From Rheinheimera pleomorphica (lineage in GTDB: Bacteria; Pseudomonadota; Gammaproteobacteria; Enterobacterales; Alteromonadaceae): a DNA stretch of 64,000 bases. The notes below the pieces were generated by a model. It saw only the letters and a program-made list of their open reading frames with translations. It was not told the DNA's origin and searched no databases. The stretch is from assembly GCF_011634895.1 (NCBI RefSeq), contig NZ_SIRR01000003.1, positions 558,001 through 622,000 of the forward strand, read 5' to 3'. Position numbers and translations under genes: made by a program. Shown here piece after piece: positions 49,396 through 57,578 of the stretch. Numbering within the stretch: the first letter of the stretch is position 1; every line of letters begins with the position of its first letter.

Positions 49396-50694
49396 ATGAA
49401 ATTTCCCGGCCTGCGTAAAATTAAACATTATTTTCCGGTATCCCAGCCCAAGCCTCAGTTGCCAAGCTTTGAAGTGCGGCCCGAGCTGGATACCTATATC
49501 GTTGGCCTGGACCAAACCATCGTAGACGTCGTCGCCAGCGTCAGTGATGAGTTTTTAGAAAAATACAATATTCACAAAGGCTTATCTAATCTGGTCGAGC
49601 ATGGCAAAGCCAACCTGATTTATCAGGAGCTGGTGGTGCACAATGCGATTTCGGACCATTTTGCCGGCGGCACTATTGGCAATACCATTCATAATTATTC
49701 GGTACTGGCGGATGATAAATCGGTATTGCTGGGCGTCATGTCAGCTAATATCGCGCTGGGCTCGCCGGCTTACCACTATGTTTGTCATACCAGCTCAAAG
49801 GTGGATATGAACCACCTGCAGGGCGTGGCCGGTGATATCGGCCGTGGCATTACTATGATCACGCCGGATGGTGAGCGTACCTTCGTTATCGACCCCAGCG
49901 ATATGGACCAGCTTAGCCCGGACTATATTCCAACCGATATTATTGCCGGTGCCGCGGCCTTTGTCGTCAGTGCTTATCCGCTACGCGCGACTGATCAGCC
50001 CATTCAGCAAGCGATGTTAAAAGCGCTTGAAGATGCCAAAGCACATCAGGTGCCGGTAGTAATGAGCCTGGGCACCCGCCATCTGGTAGAGGAAAACCGC
50101 GAGCAAATTTTGCGCACTATTCATGACTACGTTAATGTGCTGGCGATGAACGAGCTGGAAGCCGAAGCCTTAACCGGCTTTGCCGATCCGCTAAAAGCGG
50201 CCGAAGCCATATTGGAGCATACCGATATGGTGCTGATCACCGCCGGGCCGGAAGGCTTGTACCTGTGCGGCCATACCGATGACAGCGTTAAACGTGAAAG
50301 CAGTAACCCGATTAAGTCGGCCAGCTTAGCCGATTTTAACCAGTACGAGTTTAGCCGGCCGATGCTGCGTGCCAACTGTGATCAGCCGCTAAAAGTGTAT
50401 TCGCATATCGACCCGTATTTAGGTGGGCCGGAGCGGATTAAAAACACCAACGGTGCCGGTGATGGCGCGCTGTCGGCTATTTTGCATGATATGGCGGCGA
50501 ATCATTTCCACAAGCAGGTGCAGCCGTTATCTGGTAAGCACGAGCAGCCGTATTTAGCCTATTCGTCGTTTGCGCAAATTTGTAAATACGCTAACCGGGT
50601 AAGCTATGAAATTCTGGTGCAGAATGCACCGCGTTTATCCAAAGGTTTACCTGAGCGTGAAGACAGCCTGGAAGAGGCTTATTGGGAAAGATAA
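49396..50694 (+). CDS. gsk: Inosine-guanosine kinase
   Basis: PfkB-family nucleoside kinase salvaging inosine and guanosine to IMP and GMP. The 432-residue protein starts MKFPGLRKIKHYFPV, as in E. coli Gsk, and carries NTNGAGDGALSAILHDM with the catalytic Asp and anion hole in the C-terminal half. Length equals the E. coli family member. The ATG at 49396 is set by homology; the ribosome site is weak. An extended -10 lies about 45 bp upstream. Together with the purine permease at 27.5 kb it suggests active purine salvage. Confidence 0.95.
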   Translation: MKFPGLRKIKHYFPVSQPKPQLPSFEVRPELDTYIVGLDQTIVDVVASVSDEFLEKYNIHKGLSNLVEHGKANLIYQELVVHNAISDHFAGGTIGNTIHNYSVLADDKSVLLGVMSANIALGSPAYHYVCHTSSKVDMNHLQGVAGDIGRGITMITPDGERTFVIDPSDMDQLSPDYIPTDIIAGAAAFVVSAYPLRATDQPIQQAMLKALEDAKAHQVPVVMSLGTRHLVEENREQILRTIHDYVNVLAMNELEAEALTGFADPLKAAEAILEHTDMVLITAGPEGLYLCGHTDDSVKRESSNPIKSASLADFNQYEFSRPMLRANCDQPLKVYSHIDPYLGGPERIKNTNGAGDGALSAILHDMAANHFHKQVQPLSGKHEQPYLAYSSFAQICKYANRVSYEILVQNAPRLSKGLPEREDSLEEAYWER

Positions 50695-50722
50695 TAGCTG
50701 GGCTGACGCTGCGCAACGCGCT

Positions 50723-50816
50723 AAGCTGGTGTCACGATAGCGCAGCCACAGAGTGTCTGAGCAAGCCATGGATGGCTTGCGAGTTGCTGTGGCGAGCATA
50801 GCGGGATTTCCAGCTT
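50723..50816. repeat. Long imperfect palindrome downstream of gsk
   Basis: Three nested pairs of arms share one axis: AAGCTGG/CCAGCTT (50723-50729 and 50810-50816), GCCACAG/CTGTGGC (50745-50751 and 50787-50793) and GCAAGCCAT/ATGGCTTGC (50761-50769 and 50772-50780). It is intergenic, has no reading frame, and looks like a mobile or structural palindromic repeat. No second copy was seen in the window. Confidence 0.6.
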
Positions 50817-50842
50817 AGAAGTTTAGTAGTAAGAGGATCCGC

Positions 50843-50925
50843 ATTACTCACACCGACACGCCGTAAATACTTCCCTGTAGGCTCGATTCGGCCATCCTGG
50901 CCTGCAACGGTCGGCTTAGAGTAAT
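50843..50925 (-). repeat. Structured dispersed repeat, copy A
   Basis: Outer arms ATTACTC/GAGTAAT (50843-50849, 50919-50925), next arms ACCGAC/GTCGG (50852-50857, 50910-50914), an inner GGCCA/TGGCC hairpin, and an unpaired conserved core whose minus-strand sequence is GAATCGAGCCTACA (50889-50876). The same core and layout occur on the plus strand at 60615-60703. It lies between gsk and the carboxypeptidase gene. Confidence 0.7.
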
Positions 50926-50947
50926 CCGGACCCTCTACTGGTAACCT

Positions 50948-51997
50948 TTAACTTCGAAACACGCTTTCCAGCAGTCGGAAAGTGCCGGCATCGGCATCCA
51001 GTTCTACCTTGCCACCTACCGGCACAATAAACTGCTGTTTAATATGGCCAATCATGGCGCCGCGATAAGCCGGAATATTCAGCGGCTTAATATGGTCGTC
51101 GAAAATCTGATCCATGGTTAACCAACCGTAACCACCACTGGGGCGACAGGCGGTACATTCACCAAAAATAAAGCCGGCTATTTTATCCAGTGCGCCCATC
51201 AGTTTTAACGTGCTGAGCATACGGTCTATGCGATAGGGCGCTTCTTCTACATCTTCTAAAAACAAAATTTTACCGCTGAAATCCGGCAGGTAAGGTGAGC
51301 CGGCCAGCGCAGTTAGCACGGTTAAATTACCGCCAATCAGCTCGCCCTGCACCTTGCCGCCGTTAATGGTAATGGTGCGGTTTTGTCGTGCTACCAGCTC
51401 GTCTTTGGCATCCAGTACATTTTGATACTGCATTAACTCACGGTCGAAAAACAGCCGCTGAAATTGATCGGCATTAAAGCTATTCCAGCTGCCGGTGCCA
51501 TTGGGGCCATGAAAGCTGATTAAACCGGTTTGCGCATGAATAGCGTTATGCAGTGCAGTGATGTCAGAGTAACCCAGCAGTACCTTAGGGTTGTTGCGGA
51601 TCAGCTGGTAATCCAGCAGTGGCAATAAACGGGCCGCGCCCGAGCCGCCACGCAGGCAGATAATGGCTTTAACCTCTTTATCGGCGAACATGGCGTTAAT
51701 GTCACTGGCGCGCTCGGCATCAGTACCGGCTAAATGGCCGCGCCGCGCCGCCAGGTGTTTACCGGTTTTCACTTTAAAACCCAAGGCCTGCATCACTTCC
51801 TGCGCAATTTGTAAGTCCAGCGCTTCATCAGTGGCCTTTGACGGGCTAACCAGGGCGACGGTATCGCCTTTATTCAGCGCCAGCGGTAACAAGCGTTTGC
51901 CTGCCGCAGATGGTGCGGCCATCACGCTACTGCAACCGGTCAACGGTAACAGGGCGGCAGTTAAGGCACAGCTTTTTATAAATTGACGTTTATCCAT
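50948..51997 (-). CDS. LD-carboxypeptidase (peptidase S66), predicted lipoprotein
   Basis: Hydrolyses the L-Lys/mDAP-D-Ala bond of wall tetrapeptides. The 349-residue protein has the S66 motifs LGYSDITALH (nucleophile Ser), a Glu in FIFGECTAC and the C-terminal His in GAMIGHIKQQFIVP. Unlike E. coli LdcA, which is cytoplasmic, it has an N-terminal signal with a lipobox (LLPLTGC) and a basic start (MDKRQF), so it is probably exported and lipid-anchored. It may act on the wall itself rather than in the recycling pathway fed by AmpG. Confidence 0.88.
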   Translation of the reverse strand: MDKRQFIKSCALTAALLPLTGCSSVMAAPSAAGKRLLPLALNKGDTVALVSPSKATDEALDLQIAQEVMQALGFKVKTGKHLAARRGHLAGTDAERASDINAMFADKEVKAIICLRGGSGAARLLPLLDYQLIRNNPKVLLGYSDITALHNAIHAQTGLISFHGPNGTGSWNSFNADQFQRLFFDRELMQYQNVLDAKDELVARQNRTITINGGKVQGELIGGNLTVLTALAGSPYLPDFSGKILFLEDVEEAPYRIDRMLSTLKLMGALDKIAGFIFGECTACRPSGGYGWLTMDQIFDDHIKPLNIPAYRGAMIGHIKQQFIVPVGGKVELDADAGTFRLLESVFRS

Positions 51998-52084
51998 CGG
52001 CAGCTCCCTCGGTGAAATAATTTATTCCGCTTATCAATAGCAGTTTTACTAAAAAATTCCAAGGCCACGCTGGCTAAAAGCGAT

Positions 52085-52110
52085 AACCGCCCGCAGTTTT
52101 ACGGGCGGTT
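52085..52110 (-). terminator. Stem-loop downstream of srmB
   Basis: AACCGCCCG (52085-52093) pairs with CGGGCGGTT (52102-52110) around an 8-nt loop, just beyond the srmB stop. The T-run on the minus side is interrupted, so termination strength is uncertain. Confidence 0.6.
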
Positions 52111-52123
52111 TGTTGAAGACGGG

Positions 52124-53347
52124 TTATTTTTTGACTTTTTTAACGGCCTTTTTAGCTGCAGCTTTGGTCGGCTTTTTCTTTTTCACCGGCACCTTGGCTT
52201 CTTTATTTTTCGGCCGCAGGCTATCTACCACGCGGCGTTTCAGCTTTTGTTCGGTGTAGCGCTCTACTTTAGACAAAATGGCCATATCGTGGGCTTCAAT
52301 CAATGAGATGGCGGTGCCTTTTTTACCGGCGCGGCCGGTGCGGCCGATACGGTGCACATAGACATCGGCTGTGCGCGGCATATCAAAGTTAATCACATGG
52401 CTGATATCGTCAATGTCCAGGCCGCGGGCGGCAACATCGGTAGCCAGCAGTATATTGACCCGGCCGCTGCTAAAGCGCTCAACCGCCTGCATGCGTTTAT
52501 CCTGTGGCATTTCGCCTTGTAGCCAGCCGCAGCGAAGGCCGGCGGTTTCCAGCTGACCGGTTAAGCTGGCCAAACGCTCGCGCGTTTTAACAAAGACAAT
52601 AGCTTTGGATACATCTTCCTGCTTTAGCAGGTGGATCAGCAGTTCCAGCTTATGCTGGGCATCATCGGCTAAATGCACCCATTGCAGAATTTTAGCTTTT
52701 TCTTTGCGTGACGGTATCGCCTCTAAACGCTCCGGCTCTTTCAGCGCCCGCTCGGCAAAACGCTCCAGGTTATTGCCTTCCAGCGTGGCAGAGAATAAAA
52801 ACGTCTGCCGGCGGCGGCGCGCTTCCAGCACAATGCGGTTCATCTCACCAATAAAGCCCATGTCCAGCATGCGGTCGGCTTCATCGAGAATCAGCAGCTC
52901 TACTTCATCGGCCTGAAAGCTTTCTTCATCCAGATATTCGGTTAAGCGCCCGGGAGTAGCGACTAAAATATCGTTGTTTTTTTCCAGCGTGTCTTTGTGG
53001 CTGCCGTAGTTAATACCGCCGGTGATCACGCCAACGTTCAGGCCGGTAAACTGGGTGAAGTGTTTAAATTCGTCATACACCTGATACGCCAGCTCGCGGG
53101 TAGGGGTCATCACCAGTACCCGGGCAAAGCCGGGATCTTTGCGGCCAAAATCCAGCAGATACTGAATAGCCGGCAACACAAATGCCAGCGTTTTACCGGT
53201 GCCGGTGGGCGCACTGGCGAGTAAATCTTTGCCATCTAATGCCAGCGGGATCGCCATTTCCTGGATCAGTGTCGGCTGGTCAAAACCGCGCATGCTAATG
53301 GCGCGGTTAATGTCGTCGTCCAGTTGAAAATCTGCGAATGTTGTCAT
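52124..53347 (-). CDS. srmB: ATP-dependent RNA helicase SrmB
   Basis: DEAD-box helicase needed for early 50S assembly. The 407-residue protein has the Q motif (GFDQPTLIQ), APTGTGKT, PTRELAYQ, DEAD (LILDEADRMLDMGF), SAT, and HRIGRTGRAG, with a Lys-rich tail (KVPVKKKKPTKAAAKKAVKKVKK-like) that should bind RNA. SrmB is favoured over RhlE or DeaD by the MTTFADFQLDDDINRA start and by its divergent pairing with trmN6, the E. coli arrangement. Confidence 0.92.
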   Translation of the reverse strand: MTTFADFQLDDDINRAISMRGFDQPTLIQEMAIPLALDGKDLLASAPTGTGKTLAFVLPAIQYLLDFGRKDPGFARVLVMTPTRELAYQVYDEFKHFTQFTGLNVGVITGGINYGSHKDTLEKNNDILVATPGRLTEYLDEESFQADEVELLILDEADRMLDMGFIGEMNRIVLEARRRRQTFLFSATLEGNNLERFAERALKEPERLEAIPSRKEKAKILQWVHLADDAQHKLELLIHLLKQEDVSKAIVFVKTRERLASLTGQLETAGLRCGWLQGEMPQDKRMQAVERFSSGRVNILLATDVAARGLDIDDISHVINFDMPRTADVYVHRIGRTGRAGKKGTAISLIEAHDMAILSKVERYTEQKLKRRVVDSLRPKNKEAKVPVKKKKPTKAAAKKAVKKVKK

Positions 53348-53421
53348 GGTGTCCTCAGCCTGATTGCCTTTACGGTGACAGCGCGCCTGCTTCGCCGTAA
53401 ACTGGCGCGCTGGAGGTGCTG

Positions 53422-54132
53422 ATGTCAGCCGGTTTTCAATGTAAAAAATTCTATGTTGCTCATGATCAGTGCGCGATGAAAGTCGGCACTGATGGCTTAT
53501 TATTGGGCGCTTTTGCCCCGCTGCCAGAGCCGGGTGGCGCTATCCTGGATATCGGTGCCGGTTCTGGCCTGATAAGCCTGATGTTAGCTCAGCGTAGTCT
53601 GGCTGCCAATGCCATCGACGCCATAGAGCTGGACAGCGCCGCTGCTGCTCAGGCTATGCTCAATGTGGCAAACAGCCCCTGGCCCACAGCCATACAGCTG
53701 ATAAAGGGCGACATTCTAACCTATCACAGTGCCAAACGTTACCGCTTAATTGTATCTAACCCGCCGTTTTTTCAACAATCGCTGCTGCCAAAGGACAAAA
53801 AGCGCAGTCAGGCCCGGCATACCGATAGCCTGCCGTTAGCCGCGCTGCTGACAAAAGCCGGCGAGCTACTGCATGCAGAGGGCATATTCAGTTTGATATT
53901 ACCATTGGCAGAGGCTGAGGCGATGTTGCAACAAGCCCTGGCGCAGGGCTGGTATCTGGCGCGGCGCTGTGAAGTACGCAGTAAAGCGAATAAACCGGTG
54001 CAAAGGCTGCTATTGAGTTTAAGCAAGCAGAGACAAAAAGCCGCAAATAGCAGCCTGATCATTCACCAGGCAGACGGCGGTTACAGTGCAGAATATAAAG
54101 CGTTACTGCAGGATTTTTATCTGAAATTTTGA
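53422..54132 (+). CDS. trmN6: tRNA1(Val) (adenine37-N6)-methyltransferase
   Basis: SAM-dependent enzyme that makes m6A37 in tRNA-Val. The 236-residue protein has the SAM motif ILDIGAGSGLISLMLAQR and the N6-adenine signature SNPPFF, plus the N-terminal CHDQCAMKVGTDGLLLGA-like segment typical of the YfiC group. The ATG at 53422 is preferred over a GTG two codons upstream because GGAGG lies 5 nt before it. Divergent from srmB. Confidence 0.92.
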   Translation: MSAGFQCKKFYVAHDQCAMKVGTDGLLLGAFAPLPEPGGAILDIGAGSGLISLMLAQRSLAANAIDAIELDSAAAAQAMLNVANSPWPTAIQLIKGDILTYHSAKRYRLIVSNPPFFQQSLLPKDKKRSQARHTDSLPLAALLTKAGELLHAEGIFSLILPLAEAEAMLQQALAQGWYLARRCEVRSKANKPVQRLLLSLSKQRQKAANSSLIIHQADGGYSAEYKALLQDFYLKF

Positions 54133-54158
54133 TGCTGCAACCTTAAAGCTGCAGCATC
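54131..54158. terminator. Stem-loop between convergent trmN6 and the PEP-CTERM gene
   Basis: GATGCTGCA (54131-54139) and TGCAGCATC (54150-54158) form a perfect 9-bp stem overlapping the trmN6 stop. T-runs are absent, so it may only protect transcript ends. Confidence 0.45.
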
Positions 54159-54166
54159 AACGGGCA

Positions 54167-55126
54167 TTAGTAACCAAAACGCCGGCGTAGTGACAACAGT
54201 ATCAAACCCAGGCCCAGTATCAGTATGGCTGCGGGCTCGCTAACCGTGGTGCTGCTACCTGTCGGGTCTAACGCATAGATAGAAAAATGTGACAGGCCGG
54301 CACTTTTGCCGCCGTTATTTAACAGTACATCAGAAAAATTAAAGCCGCCTTCAAACACATAGGGGCGCAAGCCGGTACCAACGGTAGCCGGGTCAATTTC
54401 CATGCTGTCGAGGGTAAAGTTATAGGTCACAAAGTCGGTACCTGCTTTAAACACCAGGGCAAACTGGGTAAAGAAATTATCGCCCAGTAACGGTGCCACC
54501 AGCTCGGGCACATCAAAAAATGGCGTCAAATACCAATTACCTGATGAACCATTGCAATCAGGGCCGGTAACCGGGCCTGCGGCATCGGTGTCACAGCGGA
54601 TACCAAAATCCAGCAACTCGGCAAAATCCACTACGCCACCTAGTTTGGCAAAGTCTTTTGACCACTCGTCTGAGTTGTCGTCTTGTTCAAATTTACCCAG
54701 GTAAATCCAACCCGGGTCGACAGCCGCATTGGGATCCTGCAGCGCTTGCAGCTCTGGCTTAAAGGCGCCGTCAATCCACCATTCGTTTAAACCTGAGGTG
54801 AGCGTAGGGTCGGCGTTACCCACCGATTGCGGCGCACCGTTAAACAAACCATCGCCACGGTAACCCAGGTTTAGCGTGGGCAGCGGCATGTCGTTGCCAT
54901 CGTAGCCACCTAAGCAACCTGCGGCGTAACGGGTGTTGTTGTTTTCATTGATAAAGCTGTTTTCATCAGCGCCATATTGCTTCGATGAACTCAGCCAGGC
55001 CTGGCCAGTGTTGCCGGCAATGCTTGAGCCGCCACTATCAAAACAGGCCTGAATAATGGCTGCCTGCGACGGGCCACTGACTAACAGCAAACCAGCGGTT
55101 AGCAGTATTGATGATAAAAAACGCAT
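54167..55126 (-). CDS. PEP-CTERM sorting-domain protein, exported, function unknown
   Basis: The 319-residue protein has a signal peptide (MRFLSSILLTAGLLLVSGPSQA), a Gly/Asp/Asn-rich middle with WYLTPFFDVPELV, and a C-terminal tag of about 25 residues: SEP, then a hydrophobic helix (AAILILGLGLILLSL) and RRR. This is the PEP-CTERM signal recognised by exosortase in bacteria that export polysaccharide or biofilm matrix. No exosortase or EPS gene is in the window. The body resembles no domain I recognise. A regulatory inverted repeat lies upstream. Confidence 0.85.
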   Translation of the reverse strand: MRFLSSILLTAGLLLVSGPSQAAIIQACFDSGGSSIAGNTGQAWLSSSKQYGADENSFINENNNTRYAAGCLGGYDGNDMPLPTLNLGYRGDGLFNGAPQSVGNADPTLTSGLNEWWIDGAFKPELQALQDPNAAVDPGWIYLGKFEQDDNSDEWSKDFAKLGGVVDFAELLDFGIRCDTDAAGPVTGPDCNGSSGNWYLTPFFDVPELVAPLLGDNFFTQFALVFKAGTDFVTYNFTLDSMEIDPATVGTGLRPYVFEGGFNFSDVLLNNGGKSAGLSHFSIYALDPTGSSTTVSEPAAILILGLGLILLSLRRRFGY

Positions 55127-55141
55127 ATCTGACTCCGTGAT

Positions 55142-55197
55142 ATTAACGATTAACAGTTCTGGAATGCACTAAATGTGCCGAAATGTTAATTGTTAAC
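55142..55197. promoter_or_regulatory. Inverted AT-rich motif upstream of the PEP-CTERM gene
   Basis: ATTAACGATTAACA (55142-55155) and TGTTAATTGTTAAC (55184-55197) are inverted copies that match at 12 of 14 positions and lie 28 bp apart. They fall within 70 bp of the start codon, so they could bind a dimeric regulator. No known factor is assigned. Confidence 0.35.
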
Positions 55198-55259
55198 AAA
55201 GTCAGTATGTTAATGAAATTGGCTTAAGTGGTTGAGTTAGCAGGTGTAAATAATACTGA

Positions 55260-55778
55260 CTACAGCAGTTGGCCGACCTCTTGCAGGATCTGGCTAACCC
55301 AGTCATTTAAGCGTTCGTCGGTCAGGTCGTACTGGTTTTCATCATCCAGTGCCAGGCCGTAAAAAAATGCACCGTCTTCGGTTAACGCCTTAGAGGCAAT
55401 AAAGTCATAGCCGGCGGCTGGCCAAAATCCAATCCGTGTTGGCTGTTGTGGCGCTATCGCTTCATGCAGCATACCAACGGCATCGATAAACCACTCGGTA
55501 TAGCCAATCTGATCGCCCATGCCGTAAATAGCAATAATTTTGCCGCTTAAATCGACACTGGCAATGTCGTCCCAGTGCGCTTCCCAGTCTTCCTGAATTT
55601 CACCGAAATCCCAGGTCGATAAGCCCAGAATAAGCATGTCGTAGTCGGCCATTTTGCTAAGCGCAACATGCTTAATGTTATTAAGCTCGACGGTGTCAGC
55701 GCCAATTAATGCCTGAATTTTTTCCGCCACCATTTCGGTATAACAGGTGGTAGAGCCATAAAATAAGCCGATTTTCAT
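55260..55778 (-). CDS. fldB: Flavodoxin FldB
   Basis: Small FMN electron carrier. The 172-residue protein has the phosphate loop GLFYGSTTCYTEMVAE (a GSTTCYTE variant typical of FldB, where most flavodoxins have GxxTGxT), the LGLSTWDFGEIQEDWE loop and IYGMGDQIGY. The ATG at 55778 starts MKIGLF; an upstream in-frame start lacks family support. It is divergent from xerD, as in E. coli. Confidence 0.9.
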   Translation of the reverse strand: MKIGLFYGSTTCYTEMVAEKIQALIGADTVELNNIKHVALSKMADYDMLILGLSTWDFGEIQEDWEAHWDDIASVDLSGKIIAIYGMGDQIGYTEWFIDAVGMLHEAIAPQQPTRIGFWPAAGYDFIASKALTEDGAFFYGLALDDENQYDLTDERLNDWVSQILQEVGQLL

Positions 55779-55908
55779 CACAATCTCACAACAACAAGGC
55801 GCCACTTACAGACGCACAGTGTAACAGAACCGCGGTGATGGCAAAATGCCGGCTTTGCCACAGCAGCGGGCTGGGGTACTATAGCAACGGTTTTTCAGGT
55901 GAGTAGCC

Positions 55909-56835
55909 ATGGCAGTCACAGCAACGACAAATGACGTTTTAGCCGCCACAGAGCAAGCCTTAATCACGGCTTTTCTTGACCAGCTGTGGCTGGACAAAGG
56001 CGTAAGTGAGCACACGCTTAGCGCTTATGGCACTGATTTAAAAAAGTTTGCACTGTATTTAGCCGGCCAGCAGCACAGTTTATTAAATTGCGACAGCCAG
56101 CTGGTAAACCGTTATCTGGCGCAGCGTGTTGACCAGCAATTTAGCCCACGTAGCACCTCACGCAGCCTGAGCAGCCTGCGGCGTTTTTATGCCTATGCAC
56201 ACCAGCGCGGCCTGCTGGCCGCTAACCCACTGGCGCAGCTGCTAAACCCGAAAATTGGCCGTAGCCTGCCAAAAAGCTTATCCGAGCACGACGTTGACGC
56301 ACTGCTGAATGCCCCTGACATTAACGACCCGATCCAGTTTCGTGATAAGGCCATGTTAGAGATACTTTACGCCAGCGGCCTGAGGGTGTCGGAATTAGTT
56401 GGCCTGAGTATGCAACAAATTAACTTGCAGCACGGTCTGGTAAGGGTAGTGGGTAAGGGGCAGAAAGAGCGGCTGGTGCCGATGGGCGAAGAAGCCGCGC
56501 ACTGGTTGCTACGCTATTTGCGAGAGGCCAGAACTTTATTGCTGGGCGGTCAGGCGCTGGATGTGGTGTTTCCCAGTAGCCGGGCACAGCAGATGACGCG
56601 GCAAACCTTCTGGCACCGCATTAAGTTTTATGCCAAAGTAGCGCACATTCAGGCGCAGTTGTCGCCGCATACGCTGCGGCATGCTTTTGCCACCCACTTA
56701 TTAAACCATGGTGCCGATTTACGTGTAGTGCAGATGCTGCTGGGCCACAGCGATTTATCCACTACGCAAATTTATACTCATGTTGCCAAAGCGCGGCTGC
56801 AAAGCCTGCATCAGCAACATCATCCGCGCCCTTAG
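55909..56835 (+). CDS. xerD: Site-specific tyrosine recombinase XerD
   Basis: Partner of XerC that resolves chromosome dimers at dif. The 308-residue protein has an N-terminal SAM-like core-binding domain and a catalytic domain with Arg in SGLRVSELVGL, Lys in GKGQKERLVP, His-x-x-Arg in PHTLRHAFATHL, His in LLGHSDLS and Tyr in TQIYTHV. XerD rather than XerC or an integron integrase is supported by the xerD-dsbC-recJ order and by the absence of the IntI insertion helix. Confidence 0.96.
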   Translation: MAVTATTNDVLAATEQALITAFLDQLWLDKGVSEHTLSAYGTDLKKFALYLAGQQHSLLNCDSQLVNRYLAQRVDQQFSPRSTSRSLSSLRRFYAYAHQRGLLAANPLAQLLNPKIGRSLPKSLSEHDVDALLNAPDINDPIQFRDKAMLEILYASGLRVSELVGLSMQQINLQHGLVRVVGKGQKERLVPMGEEAAHWLLRYLREARTLLLGGQALDVVFPSSRAQQMTRQTFWHRIKFYAKVAHIQAQLSPHTLRHAFATHLLNHGADLRVVQMLLGHSDLSTTQIYTHVAKARLQSLHQQHHPRP

Positions 56836-56855
56836 GCGCCGTAACAGGAAACCGT

Positions 56856-57569
56856 ATGAAAAAGTATGTTTTAGCCTTATGCAGCCTTGGATTTATCGCC
56901 TCAGCCAGTGCGCAGCTTAAAGCGCCTGATGCCGAGTATCAGCAAATTCGTGAGCAATTCAGCCAGCTGAATCTGAAAGTTAACGCTGTCGCCGAGGCAC
57001 CGCTTGACGGCTTGTTGCAGGTCTTTACCAATAAGGGGCTGTTTTTTACCTCGAAGGACGGGCAGTATTTTATTGAAGGCAATATTTACGATTTGAATAA
57101 TAAGGTGCTGGTAAATGACGCTCAGATGCGGCCTTATATCCAGCAAAACATCGCGGCCAGTAAAGACGGTACCATTGAATACAAAGCCAAAGACGAAAAG
57201 TTTGTTGTTAACGTCTTTACTGACCCCAGCTGTGGCTATTGCCGTAAACTGCACAGTGAAATGCAAGACTACAATAATGCCGGCATAACCGTGCGTTACC
57301 TGGCGTTTCCCCGCGGTGGCCTGGGCTCTGAAACCTATCTGCAAATGCAGCATATCTGGTGTAGCAAAGACAGCCGTGGTGCCATGGACATGGCAAAAGA
57401 CGGCGACAGTGTAAAGCCGGCCATGTGCAGCAATCCGGTTAAAGCACAGTATGAGCTGGGCCAGTCGTTTGGCATCAGTGGCACGCCGGCGATTATTTTA
57501 CCCAGTGGCCGTTTGATCCCGGGTTATCAGCCCGCCAAGGCATTATTAGCGCAATTAAAAGCGGAATAA
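56856..57569 (+). CDS. dsbC: Thiol:disulfide interchange protein DsbC
   Basis: Periplasmic disulfide isomerase. The 237-residue protein has a signal peptide (MKKYVLALCSLGFIASASA), a dimerisation domain and a thioredoxin fold with the active site CGYC (DPSCGYCRKLH) and the cis-Pro loop GTPAI. A second cysteine pair in the C-terminal part (WCSKD, MCSNP) matches the structural disulfide of DsbC. It lies between xerD and recJ. Confidence 0.96.
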   Translation: MKKYVLALCSLGFIASASAQLKAPDAEYQQIREQFSQLNLKVNAVAEAPLDGLLQVFTNKGLFFTSKDGQYFIEGNIYDLNNKVLVNDAQMRPYIQQNIAASKDGTIEYKAKDEKFVVNVFTDPSCGYCRKLHSEMQDYNNAGITVRYLAFPRGGLGSETYLQMQHIWCSKDSRGAMDMAKDGDSVKPAMCSNPVKAQYELGQSFGISGTPAIILPSGRLIPGYQPAKALLAQLKAE

Positions 57570-57578
57570 GTACCGGCT

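Noticed and set aside
55909-56835. Tyrosine recombinase considered as the missing integron integrase
   Set aside because: It has XerD signatures and XerD synteny, and lies 6 kb from the array with five housekeeping genes between.
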